From assembly GCF_023206215.1 (NCBI RefSeq), contig NZ_CP065800.1, positions 1,302,001 to 1,366,000 of the forward strand: a DNA stretch of 64,000 nt, written 5' to 3'. Source of the stretch: Butyrivibrio fibrisolvens (GTDB lineage: Bacteria > Bacillota > Clostridia > Lachnospirales > Lachnospiraceae). Of this stretch, positions 56,539 through 64,000 are shown one piece after another. Numbering within the stretch: position 1 is the first letter of the stretch; every line of letters starts with the position of its first letter. Position numbers and translations under genes: made by a program. The notes beneath the pieces were generated by a model, which saw only the letters and a list, made by a program, of their open reading frames with translations, had not been told where the DNA came from and searched no databases.

Positions 56539-57138
56539 GGGTTTGTCAAAGTTTATGAGGGGTGACTCTTTTTTTGATATTGTTCGTGAGGGGTGATTGT
56601 GAGGGTTGTTCGTGAGGGGCAAACTTGAGGGGCTGGAATTGTTATGCCAGACCCTCTGATATAGTTACAATAAGATAGGATAATCTATTCCGTGTTCATT
56701 AAGGATCGCCTGTAGTTCCAGGATATAGTTGTACTGTTTTTCTATCTCAATCCAGTTACCTTGACAGAGAGTTTCAGCTTCCTCTATTTCTTGTAACAAT
56801 ATTTGATAATCAATTCATTTGATACATTTGTGGTCTTTACTGAAAGCACAATAATCAAGCATTTTCAAATCCTCCTAAAAATCATCATCTTCTAAATAAA
56901 CAACAGGGTTATAGTCAGATATACCGTTAAGTACAGGTACAGATCTGGTTGAATACAAGAAACGGTTGCGGAAGTGCTCAAAGGTCTTGAAGCCTTTGCC
57001 CATGCGCTTCAGATCCTTTATCTTCCTGTTTATTGATTCGATTGGACCGTTGGAAAGCCTGCTGCTATAGGCAACAATCGCGATATTGTCGTGGTTGTTG
57101 CCTTTATTCATGGAATGATATTGAATAAAACTAAACAA
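56520..57138 (-). mobile_element. ISL3-family element remnant
   Basis: On -, 56875-57138 encodes RLSNGPIESINRKIKDLKRM and GKGFKTFEHFRNRFLY, the C-terminal signature of ISL3 transposases, with the catalytic Glu in IES. The rest of the transposase is missing at the 57140 side, so only the 3' third and the right end remain. The end near 56520-56637 carries the 13-bp repeat array. It cuts the FAD gene on one side and supplies sequence for the toxin promoter on the other. Confidence 0.7.
56586..56637 (+). repeat. Four tandem 13-bp repeats, GTGAGGG core
   Basis: Units begin at 56586, 56599, 56612 and 56625 (GTGAGGGGTGATT, GTGAGGGTTGTTC, GTGAGGGGCAAAC, TTGAGGGGCTGGA). Two more cores without exact phase lie at 56535 and 56555. 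The position at the end of an ISL3 remnant suggests transposase binding sites. Confidence 0.65.
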
Positions 57139-57168
57139 GTGGTATAATAAAATTACCCGATAGGTAAT
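57121..57168 (+). promoter_or_regulatory. Promoter and operator-like palindrome of the higBA module
   Basis: TTGAAT (57121-57126), a 16-base spacer and TATAAT (57143-57148) form the promoter. Directly after it, ATTACC-CGATA-GGTAAT (57152-57168) is a perfect 6-bp palindrome with a 5-base centre over the expected transcription start. This is the normal place for autoregulation by a HigA-type HTH protein. Confidence 0.7.
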
Positions 57169-57186
57169 CTAAAAGGAGGGCATTAT

Positions 57187-57558
57187 GTGGAAATAATATA
57201 TAGCGACTCAAAAGTCGAAAACCAATGTACGAGCATAAAGAATGCGCAGAAATTATTTGGCGGTAACAAGGCTTTGGCTCTAAGTTTACACGCAAGGATT
57301 GCTGCACTTAGTAGTGCAGAGATAATAAAAGATATTATTGTACAACCACAATTTAGATTTCACGAATTGCATGACAAGGGCAAGAATAAGTATAAAGGGT
57401 ATTTCGCAATTGATGTAAAAACCAAGAAGGAACCTTGGAGAATAATACTAAGGCCGCTTGATGATAATAAAAAACCATTTGATCCCTGTAATATAGATGA
57501 AATTGCTGAAATTGTTGAAATTGTTGAGATTAAGGAAGTGAGTAACCATTATGAGTAA
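57187..57558 (+). CDS. higB: HigB-like toxin (RelE/ParE superfamily)
   Basis: A 123-residue protein from GTG 57187, with AAAGGAGGG 6 bases upstream; the ATG at 57185 is out of frame. QKLFGGNKALALSLHARIAA and QPQFRFHELHDKGKNKYKGY fit HigB-type toxins, and KEPWRIILRPLDDN is the C-terminal beta strand that carries the catalytic Arg. In this family it is an mRNA interferase. The C-terminus holds a short repeat (EIAEIVEIVEIKEV). It overlaps the antitoxin start by 8 bases. Confidence 0.82.
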   Translation: MEIIYSDSKVENQCTSIKNAQKLFGGNKALALSLHARIAALSSAEIIKDIIVQPQFRFHELHDKGKNKYKGYFAIDVKTKKEPWRIILRPLDDNKKPFDPCNIDEIAEIVEIVEIKEVSNHYE

Positions 57559-58628
57559 TTATATTGAATATAAAGATAAAGTCGCATTTCATCCAGGATA
57601 CTACATAAAGGAATTGGTTGAAACAAGTGGACTTACACAGGAAGACTTTGCGAAGAGGCTTGATACTACACCAAAGAATTTGAGTATTCTTATTCGCGGA
57701 GAACAGAGATTATCAAATGACATTGCAATGAAGTTATCAAGACTTACGGGAACGACTATTGGATATTGGCTTAATCTTCAAAAAGGATATGACACTTTAG
57801 TAGCAGAGTTTGAATCAGACAAAGAATTGGAAAATGAAAAGAAGGTATTCGAATACCTGGATTATAAGTATTTCAGAACTAATTATGGACTTCAAGATCA
57901 TCCTAGGAAAAAGGAAGCGCAAATTGCAGAGACGAGAGGATTCCTTAAGGTTTCATCATTAACAGTCCTAAAAAAAGAAGATATGGCTGCGAACTTTAGA
58001 AGTAAACTCGAAATGAGTGAGTCCAGTGTTGTTAAAGCAAATGCTATGGTTCAGATAGCAACAAATAAAGCTTTGGAAGTAGAAGCCCCTAGGTTTGATA
58101 AAAGAAATTTGAAGAAGCGGTTCGTTATGCGTTGACTCAGACAACTAACCACAAGGAATTTCTTAAAAGAATAAAAAAGCTTTCTATAATGCGGGAGTTA
58201 TATTTGTGGTATTGCCCAATATGACAGGATCAAATACCAATGGTGCCACAAAGAAGATTGGTAATAATATTATGCTTATGGTTAATGACAGAAGACTATA
58301 TGCCGATACCTTTTGGTTCACATTGTTTCATGAAATAGGGCATATCATGAATGGGGATTTTGGAATATCCTTTGATAAGGAGAAAGGAGAAATAGAGGAA
58401 AGAGCTGATATATATGCTCAGAACATGCTTATTAATCCAACTGATTATAAAGAATTTTTGAGAGAGAACAGATTCGATACTTCCTCTATAAAAAGATTTG
58501 CAGAGAAAATAGGTAGAGATCCAGGTATTGTTTTAGGAAGGCTTCAGAATGACAAAAAAGTTGGGTACACAGATAGAACATTAAATATGCTTAGACGTAG
58601 GTATAAGGTTGTCGTGGGACAGGTATAA
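57551..58628 (+). pseudogene. higA: HigA antitoxin fused to ImmA/IrrE metallopeptidase, split by two single-base losses
   Basis: The first 194 codons hold a HigA-type HTH: FHPGYYIKELVETSGLTQED and FAKRLDTTPKNLSILIRGEQ, then TGTTIGYWLNLQ. The frame ends at 58135. The C-terminal part (from about 58195 in another frame) has VLPNMTGSNTNGATKKI and FHEIGHIMNGD, the HExxH zinc site of ImmA/IrrE peptidases. Adding one A near 58106 and one A in the A6 run near 58173 joins them through NLKEAVRYALTQTTNHKEFL and KAFYNAGVIFVV into 359 residues, a known domain order. As it stands the antitoxin half may still fold and repress. Confidence 0.8.
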
Positions 58629-58972
58629 GAGCTGGTGTCATATAGTTGAAATGGAGATTTTTTATAAAATTACTGAAAACATAAAAGCGAACGTAAAAGT
58701 GAACGCAAAAAATAGCGTTCACTTTTACGTTCGCTGCTAGTTTGTTATTTCTTTTTACTATTCTTATTTATAGATAAGTGCAGAATAACGTATAAAAATA
58801 GTAGCACACGAAGCTGTTATAATCAGTGTATAATAGGAATAGTGGTGATATTTTGCTAAGTTAATACACAGAAAAGAAGGCTGATTTATGTTTAATATAG
58901 AAAAGAAAGATAATGGTATGTAGGAGCTGGTGATTCAGATTAAGACTAGCAAAACAGTCTGTTGGAGGACCT
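58629..58972. other. Intergenic stretch with large hairpin
   Basis: It contains a 21-bp perfect inverted repeat (listed separately) and, at 58888-58923, a very short frame MFNIEKKDNGM that ends in TAG and stays open after it. That may be a remnant, but I do not recognise it. GGAGG before the next start lies at its end. Confidence 0.5.
58686..58735. repeat. 21-bp perfect inverted repeat (hairpin)
   Basis: AGCGAACGTAAAAGTGAACGC pairs without mismatch with its complement across the 8-base loop AAAAAATA. Each arm has two copies of the motif GAACG(T/C)AAAA. No T-run follows, so it is not a typical terminator, although it lies after the metallopeptidase gene. Confidence 0.75.
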
Positions 58973-60568
58973 ATGGGATTATTTCTTAATCCGGGAAACG
59001 AGAATTTCAAATCCATATTAAATGGAATATATGTTGATAAAACCGGCATTATCGAGTCTATTAACAAGACAATAAATACCACTGACAAACTCACGTGTAT
59101 CAGCAGACCACGCCGTTTTGGTAAATCATATACGGCTAAGATGTTGTGCGCATATTATGGAAAAACATGCGATTCATCATCTCTTTTTGATGATAAAGTG
59201 ATCTCAAAGTTTGATTCATATAGAAAGCATTTAAATAAATATCAGGTGATCTATCTTGATATTACAGGCTTTATTTCTAGCTCTAACAACATAGATGGTA
59301 TCGTTAAAAAAATCAGAGCATCAATAATAGATGAAATAAAAGAAGAGTATCCTGATATGCAGGGTAATTCTCTTGGCGAATTGCTTGTTAATGTGGCAGA
59401 ACATTCTTCTGATAAATTCTTTTTTGTAATAGATGAGTGGGATGCACTTTTTAGAGAATATAAGGAGAAGACTAAGCTTCAGGAAGAATATATAGATTTC
59501 CTCAGAGAAGTATTTAAGAATGGCAATGTGACTGATAGAGCTATTGCAGGAGCTTTTATGACCGGAATCCTTCCGATCAAGAAATATGGGCATCAATCTG
59601 CGATTTCTGATTTCAGAGAATATACAATGATACAGCCCTCAATATTTGCTGAATATGTGGGTTTTACCAAAGATGACATTGATAATCTTGCATCTAGCTA
59701 TACAGTTAATAAAGCAAAGCTTAAGAAATGGTACGACGGATATTCTTTTGCCCAAGTTGGAGATGTTTATAATCCAAACTCTGTGTGTCAGGCAGTAAGA
59801 ACCGGTGTATATGATTCATATTGGTCCAAGACAGAGACATATGAGGCTTTGCTTGAGTATATCAATTTGGATAAGGATGGATTACAGGCAGATATTATTC
59901 AGATGATTGGTGGGAATGAGATGCCTGTAGATACCGCTACATTCCAAAATGATATGACATCTGTTCAGAGTAGAGATGATGTGCTGTCACTCCTTATTCA
60001 TTTGGGATATCTAGCTTATGATGCTAATACAGGAAAAGCAAGAATTCCAAATGAAGAAATCAGAAGGGAGTTCATCAGTACAGTTCGTATTGGAAGTCAT
60101 GATGCTACGACCAGAATCATCAGGAATTCTGATCAGCTTATAGCAGACACTATAGATGGAAATGAAGAGGCGGTTGCAAAGGCGGTGGAAGAAGCTCATA
60201 GCGCAGGAACATTTGGAATATCTCCGTTGTTCTATAACGATGAGCAGGCGCTACGTTCTGTCGTTAAGTTTGCATACATCAGCTGTGCTAATAACTATAT
60301 TAAAGTTGAAGAGCTTCCTTCAGGGCGCGGATATGCAGATGTAGTGTATATTCCTAATCCTGGCGAGAGATTGCCGGTACTTCTTATTGAATTGAAGATG
60401 AATAGTAGTGCTGACGGCGCGATTAAACAGATTGCAGAAAGAAATTATCCTAAGATTTTTGAAAACATTAGTGGTGAAGTTATCCTATGTGGCATTAATT
60501 ACGATTCGAAGACAAAAAAGCATGAATGTAAAATTGAAAAGATGATCTTTCCGTTGGATTCGAAGTGA
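58973..60568 (+). CDS. AAA ATPase with C-terminal PD-(D/E)XK nuclease domain (DUF1703-like), copy 1
   Basis: A protein of 531 residues. The N-terminal GLFLNPGNENFKSILNGIYV and YVDKTGII lead to Walker A RPRRFGKS at 45-52. Walker B FFFVIDEWDALF lies near 155. The C-terminal nuclease-like domain has GYADVVYIPNPGERLP and LLIELKMNSSADGAIKQIAE, the Asp and ExK of the PD-(D/E)XK fold, near residues 455 to 480. The family is abundant in Lachnospiraceae and Bacteroidetes; its role is not established. It has a GGAGG site 5 bases before ATG. A paralog of 530 residues lies at 61.7 kb. Confidence 0.88.
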   Translation: MGLFLNPGNENFKSILNGIYVDKTGIIESINKTINTTDKLTCISRPRRFGKSYTAKMLCAYYGKTCDSSSLFDDKVISKFDSYRKHLNKYQVIYLDITGFISSSNNIDGIVKKIRASIIDEIKEEYPDMQGNSLGELLVNVAEHSSDKFFFVIDEWDALFREYKEKTKLQEEYIDFLREVFKNGNVTDRAIAGAFMTGILPIKKYGHQSAISDFREYTMIQPSIFAEYVGFTKDDIDNLASSYTVNKAKLKKWYDGYSFAQVGDVYNPNSVCQAVRTGVYDSYWSKTETYEALLEYINLDKDGLQADIIQMIGGNEMPVDTATFQNDMTSVQSRDDVLSLLIHLGYLAYDANTGKARIPNEEIRREFISTVRIGSHDATTRIIRNSDQLIADTIDGNEEAVAKAVEEAHSAGTFGISPLFYNDEQALRSVVKFAYISCANNYIKVEELPSGRGYADVVYIPNPGERLPVLLIELKMNSSADGAIKQIAERNYPKIFENISGEVILCGINYDSKTKKHECKIEKMIFPLDSK

Positions 60569-60586
60569 GTTGTAAAGAATTACTAG

Positions 60587-60709
60587 ACTTTGAGACAAAT
60601 TGAAGAAAAGAATTATTCAAGGTCTCTGATAGATGATGGAATGGATACACTAATAAAATATGGTGTGGCTTGTTACAAAAAGAGGTGTAAGGTAAAAATG
60701 GCGTTGTGA
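60587..60709 (+). pseudogene. C-terminal fragment of a third AAA/PD-(D/E)XK protein
   Basis: 40 open codons without a start: LRQIEEKNYSRSLIDDGMDT, LIKYGVACYKKRCKV. This is the end of the nuclease-like domain in the same family (xQIxxKNY, then YGIxFxxKxCxV), but of a subtype unlike either complete neighbour. It shows that a third member was once here. Confidence 0.6.
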
Positions 60710-60787
60710 TGATAAAGCAAATTCAATAGAAACCAAATAGTAAACTGTAATAGTATAACACTCACAGTCTCAAAAGGAGGAAAGGTT

Positions 60788-61465
60788 ATGGCTGAAATGA
60801 ACACCAAAGCAATGTACAAGTTATCCTACGGTCTATTCGTTTGCACCGCAGTCAGAGGCGACAAGATGAACGGATGTATCACCAACACTGCAGTTCAGGT
60901 TGCGTCAGAACCTAATAGAATATCTATTGCTATCAATAAGGCTAACTTTACTCACGACATGATCAAAGAGTCAGGAGCCTGCAACATATCTGTCATCAGC
61001 AAAGAGGCAAGCTTCAACCTTTTCAAACACTTCGGTTTCCAATCCGGAAGAGACGTTGATAAGTTCGCACCGGATGCTATCGATGCCTTATCAAAAGCAT
61101 TGAACGAAGGCGCCCAATCTAAGGTATATGAGATTGCTGATAACGGCATCCCATATATCACTTCCGGTACCAATGCATACTTCTCCCTTAAGGTAGAGCA
61201 GGAAGTTGACCTTGGTTCACATACACTTTTCATCTGTGAGCCGACATTTATGACAGTTCTGTCTGATGTACCTTCATGTACATATGAATATTATCAGAGC
61301 GACATTAAGCCAAAGCCCCAGGCAGTAGGCACCACACCAAAGGGCGAGACTATCTGGAGATGCAGGATCTGCGGTTATGAATATGTCGGTGAGGAACTTC
61401 CGGATGATTTCATCTGTCCTATTTGTAAGCACGGCAAGGCAGATTTTGAGAAGATAGTAAAGTAA
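60788..61465 (+). CDS. hrb: Flavin reductase-rubredoxin fusion (high-molecular-weight rubredoxin, Hrb-like)
   Basis: A protein of 225 residues. Residues 1 to about 160 are a flavin reductase-like FMN-binding domain (KLSYGLFVCTAVRGDKMNGC, ITNTAVQVASEPNRI). Residues 172 to 225 are a rubredoxin with WRCRICGYEYVGEELPDDFI and CPICKHGKADFE, the four iron-binding Cys in two CxxC pairs. The fusion passes electrons from NAD(P)H-linked flavin to oxygen- or NO-detoxifying flavoproteins in anaerobes. It has a very strong AAAGGAGG site. Codons are richer in C-ending forms than those of its neighbours, which suggests high expression and a core gene. A hairpin terminator follows. Confidence 0.9.
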   Translation: MAEMNTKAMYKLSYGLFVCTAVRGDKMNGCITNTAVQVASEPNRISIAINKANFTHDMIKESGACNISVISKEASFNLFKHFGFQSGRDVDKFAPDAIDALSKALNEGAQSKVYEIADNGIPYITSGTNAYFSLKVEQEVDLGSHTLFICEPTFMTVLSDVPSCTYEYYQSDIKPKPQAVGTTPKGETIWRCRICGYEYVGEELPDDFICPICKHGKADFEKIVK

Positions 61466-61485
61466 ACGACTAAAGAAATGCACTT

Positions 61486-61530
61486 TGCCAGTTATCAGAT
61501 GCTCTATATGCTAGCATTAGATAACTGGCA
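61486..61530 (+). terminator. Hairpin terminator after the rubredoxin gene
   Basis: TGCCAGTTATC pairs perfectly with GATAACTGGCA; an inner ATGCT/AGCAT may extend it. It lies 20 bases past the stop. The T-run is weak, so termination is likely but not certain. Confidence 0.6.
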
Positions 61531-61681
61531 CAAGGCAGTTTCTAAAGTCATATATTATAGATAGTGAGATTGTATGGTATGGAAGTATAAACCGATTATC
61601 CCGAGCAAATCCCCAAGACAATTTAATGAGAGTTAAGAGTAAAGAGACAGCGCTTGGACTTCTGGAGATGGAGTAAAACAA

Positions 61682-63274
61682 ATGGGTATATATTTAAATC
61701 CTGGAAATGAAGACTTTAAAAGAATAATAAGATCAAATTACATAGACAAAACAGGATTGATAGATATCATCAATTCCAAAATTGGCACAACCAATAATCT
61801 TGTGTGTGTCAGTCGACCCAGAAGATTTGGAAAGTCATATGCTGCTCAGATGCTGTGTGCATATTACGACTGCACTTGTGACTCTAGAGAATTGTTCTCG
61901 AATTACCAGATCTCACAACTAGATGATAAGCCTGAGTATCTCAATGCATTTAATGTAATCTATCTCGATATCACAAGCTTTATATCCAATCTCAATAGTA
62001 AAAGTAGTAGTATCAATTCTATAGTCAATGATATACAGGATGCTGTGATAAAGGATATTGCTGCAGTTACAGATGTAGATTATGAGGATTCATTTACAGG
62101 TATACTTCTGAAATATGTAGGACAATCCGGCAAGAAACTTATATTCATTATCGATGAGTGGGACGCTATTATTAGAGAAGCCAAAGATAATAGTGAGATC
62201 CAGACCGCATATTTAAACCTGCTTAGGAGTTTGTTCAAAAATGGAAACTTCACCTCGAGAGCGGTAGCTGCAGCATATATGACAGGAATACTCCCTATCA
62301 AAAAGGATGGAACAGAATCTGCAGTTTCAGATTTCGATGAGTTTACTATTATCAATCCGGGACGTTTCGCTGAGTATACAGGTTTTAACGAAGATGATAT
62401 AGAGAAAGTGTGTCAGAAATCAAAAACAAATATATCGGAAGACGAACTGAGAGAATGGTATGATGGTTATTCTTTTGATGGAGTAAATCCAATATACAAT
62501 CCCTATTCGGTGATGCAGGCAATTGAAATGGGGAGACTGGAATCGTATTGGCGTAAGACTACAGCTGCAGAGACATTGTTTACTTACATCAATATGGATT
62601 TTAAAGGCTTGCAGGAAGATATAGCCAGACTGATTGCCGGGGAATATATTCACGTTGATATTAACAGTTTCAATAATGATGTTGAGAATTTTAACAGCAA
62701 AGATGATGTCCTGACACTGCTTATCCATTTGGGATATCTTGCGTATGATTACAACACACAGATGGTCAGAATTCCAAATAAAGAGGTTAGAACAGAGTTT
62801 GAGTCTCTGTTAAAAAATGAGAGCAGATCTAAACTTGCTGATTTGGTAAAAAAATCTGAAAATCTTTTCAAGGAAACACTTGAAGAAAATGGTAATGCTG
62901 TAGCAAAAGTTATTGATAATATAAGATGCTCAGAATATGCTCCCACTTTTTATAATAATGAGCAAGCACTTAGGTATGTAATTAAGTTTGCATATATTTG
63001 TTGCATTGATTCCTATCAGAAGGTCGAAGAATTACCATCTGGTAAAGGAGTGGCCGACGTAGTATATCTTCCTAAGAACGATTCGAATCTGCCGGCGATG
63101 ATCGTTGAGCTTAAATGGAACAAGACTGAGTCGGCAGCGTTACAGCAGATAAAAGAAAAGAATTACCCAGCTATATTGAAGGATTATTATGGGGATATCT
63201 TGCTGGTTGGAGTGAATTATGATGAGATTACCAAAGAGCATAGCTGTGTGATAGAGAGATTATCTCGGAAGTAA
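61682..63274 (+). CDS. AAA ATPase with C-terminal PD-(D/E)XK nuclease domain (DUF1703-like), copy 2
   Basis: A protein of 530 residues, clearly a paralog of the gene at 59.0 kb with the same order: GIYLNPGNEDFKRIIRSNYI, Walker A RPRRFGKS at about 45-52, LIFIIDEWDAIIREA for Walker B, FNGY-like REWYDGYSFDG in the middle, and GVADVVYLPKNDSNLP and MIVELKWNKTESAALQQI for the nuclease site. The two proteins agree in roughly half of their residues by eye, so the duplication is old. TGGAG lies about 16 bases before ATG, and GGAG 10 bases before. The function is not established; it may act in defence or mobile-element biology. Confidence 0.88.
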   Translation: MGIYLNPGNEDFKRIIRSNYIDKTGLIDIINSKIGTTNNLVCVSRPRRFGKSYAAQMLCAYYDCTCDSRELFSNYQISQLDDKPEYLNAFNVIYLDITSFISNLNSKSSSINSIVNDIQDAVIKDIAAVTDVDYEDSFTGILLKYVGQSGKKLIFIIDEWDAIIREAKDNSEIQTAYLNLLRSLFKNGNFTSRAVAAAYMTGILPIKKDGTESAVSDFDEFTIINPGRFAEYTGFNEDDIEKVCQKSKTNISEDELREWYDGYSFDGVNPIYNPYSVMQAIEMGRLESYWRKTTAAETLFTYINMDFKGLQEDIARLIAGEYIHVDINSFNNDVENFNSKDDVLTLLIHLGYLAYDYNTQMVRIPNKEVRTEFESLLKNESRSKLADLVKKSENLFKETLEENGNAVAKVIDNIRCSEYAPTFYNNEQALRYVIKFAYICCIDSYQKVEELPSGKGVADVVYLPKNDSNLPAMIVELKWNKTESAALQQIKEKNYPAILKDYYGDILLVGVNYDEITKEHSCVIERLSRK

Positions 63275-63392
63275 TCTTATGAGAAGATATTAGATTTTTG
63301 TAAGAAAGAATAAAACTGAAAGTCGTATTATGATAAAGCAATAAGATGTGTTGTCATAATCATAAAGGCTAGACTATTCTCAGGCAAAAAAT

Positions 63393-64000
63393 ATGAAAAC
63401 GCAGTATAATACTTTGAATCAAATTGAAGATTCCGAACTTAACAGGATTTATGAACAGGATATGTTATCTGTTCAAGATCGGTTTCCAAAGCATACGCAG
63501 ATTGCATATCATAACACGATAATCGCAGGAACCCTTGCATTTTGTATACCTGCCGTATTATTTCTCATGCTATGCGCAGTACGTCGTATCACGCCTTTTG
63601 GCGACAGAACATTCCTATACGAGGATATGAAGCAGCAGTACATGGACTTTTATGCTTACTATAAAGCAGTACTCCATGGAAAAGACGGATTCTTATACTC
63701 TGCTCATTCAGGCCTTGGCTCCAACATGCTTGGAACCTGGACCTATTATCTGACAAGCCCATTCCTTATCATTTTCGCTCTGGCCCCTGAACGTTTATTC
63801 CCAGCGTCAGTTACATTTATGACTATGCTGAAGATCGCAGCCATAGGACTTACAACATGGGTATTTCTAAGATCTATTCATTTAGAAGATATTAATGGTA
63901 GTGCTATCAGCTGCCATAGTGATCAAAATGCAGTCCTAAGCACACAAGACATTATAGTCCTCATCTGTTCTACAGCCTTCGCATTCAGCGGCTGGGTAGT
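63393..64000 (+). CDS. YfhO-like polytopic membrane protein, 5' part (runs off window)
   Basis: Open from ATG 63393 to the end of the window, 202 codons. After a 60-residue cytosolic lead and one helix it reads TPFGDRTFLYEDMKQQYMDF and YYKAVLHGKDGFLYSAHSGL, then GSNMLGTWTYYLTSPF, which is the conserved N-terminus of YfhO proteins. These are large GT-C-related membrane proteins thought to glycosylate lipoteichoic acid or other lipids. The ribosome site is poor (CAGGCAAAAAAT). The gene should extend some 2 kb further. Confidence 0.82.
   Translation, partial: MKTQYNTLNQIEDSELNRIYEQDMLSVQDRFPKHTQIAYHNTIIAGTLAFCIPAVLFLMLCAVRRITPFGDRTFLYEDMKQQYMDFYAYYKAVLHGKDGFLYSAHSGLGSNMLGTWTYYLTSPFLIIFALAPERLFPASVTFMTMLKIAAIGLTTWVFLRSIHLEDINGSAISCHSDQNAVLSTQDIIVLICSTAFAFSGWV

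Larger units (their letters stand above)
56268..56880. other. Gene-poor stretch with a truncated FAD gene and IS end
   Basis: It contains the N-terminal fragment of a FAD-dependent enzyme (56434-56538), an array of 13-bp repeats (56586-56637) and the trailing part of an ISL3-type element on -. That part includes a small frame at about 56660-56820 (EIEEAETLCQGNWIEIEKQY) that I do not recognise. Confidence 0.55.

Noticed and set aside
56586..56637. CRISPR array or plasmid iterons
   Set aside because: 13-bp phased units with no spacer of constant length and no cas or rep gene nearby; they lie at an IS end.

Overview
This 64 kb window is AT-rich chromosomal DNA. It most resembles an anaerobic Firmicute of the Lachnospiraceae (Butyrivibrio-like). 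That assignment is an inference from the AT-rich codon use, the AAA/PD-(D/E)XK paralogs, the flavoprotein-rubredoxin fusion typical of anaerobes, and the mix of insertion sequences; no rRNA or other marker gene is present. I see no tRNA, rRNA or CRISPR array.

Region 1 (about 1-19 kb) is an intact cell-surface polysaccharide locus. It holds six large polytopic membrane proteins of GT-C/GtrII character, a DUF2304 protein, a Wzx-type flippase, an O-acetyltransferase, and several GT2 and GT4 glycosyltransferases. Genes are tightly packed, mostly on +, with one three-gene block on - (7.0-9.8 kb) between a shared bidirectional terminator and a divergent promoter. No gene here is broken.

Region 2 (about 19-50 kb) continues the surface-glycan theme but is heavily decayed. 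An MBOAT O-acyltransferase, a DHHW acetyltransferase-like gene, a second GtrII-like gene, three acyltransferase-3 genes, two GT8 genes, an FkbM methyltransferase, a UDP-glucuronate decarboxylase and one of two near-identical GT2 genes carry frameshifts, in-frame stops, truncations or insertions. Intact genes stand among them: GT4, GT2, a second flippase, and a sugar kinase/nucleotidyltransferase fusion. Remnants of several IS families are scattered through it. One DUF772/DDE element sits inside the DHHW gene with an exact 8-bp target duplication.

Region 3 (about 50-63 kb) resembles a defence island. An RloA-like ATPase, RloB, a 48-residue ORF and an OLD-type ATPase/Toprim nuclease form one overlapping array. 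An IS110-family element splits rloB and can be removed on paper at a CT core to restore a 206-residue frame. Downstream lie a HigB/HigA-ImmA/IrrE module with its own promoter and operator-like palindrome, and two AAA/PD-(D/E)XK paralogs flanking a flavin reductase-rubredoxin protein. The window ends in the start of a YfhO-like membrane protein, a return to surface-glycan functions.

Taken together, nucleotide-sugar enzymes (UDP-GlcA decarboxylase, kinase/pyrophosphorylase fusion), cytosolic GT2/GT4/GT8 enzymes, polyprenyl-phosphate-type GT2 enzymes with GT-C partners, flippases and O-acyltransferases would build, export and decorate a surface glycan. Much of the decorating machinery looks inactivated.
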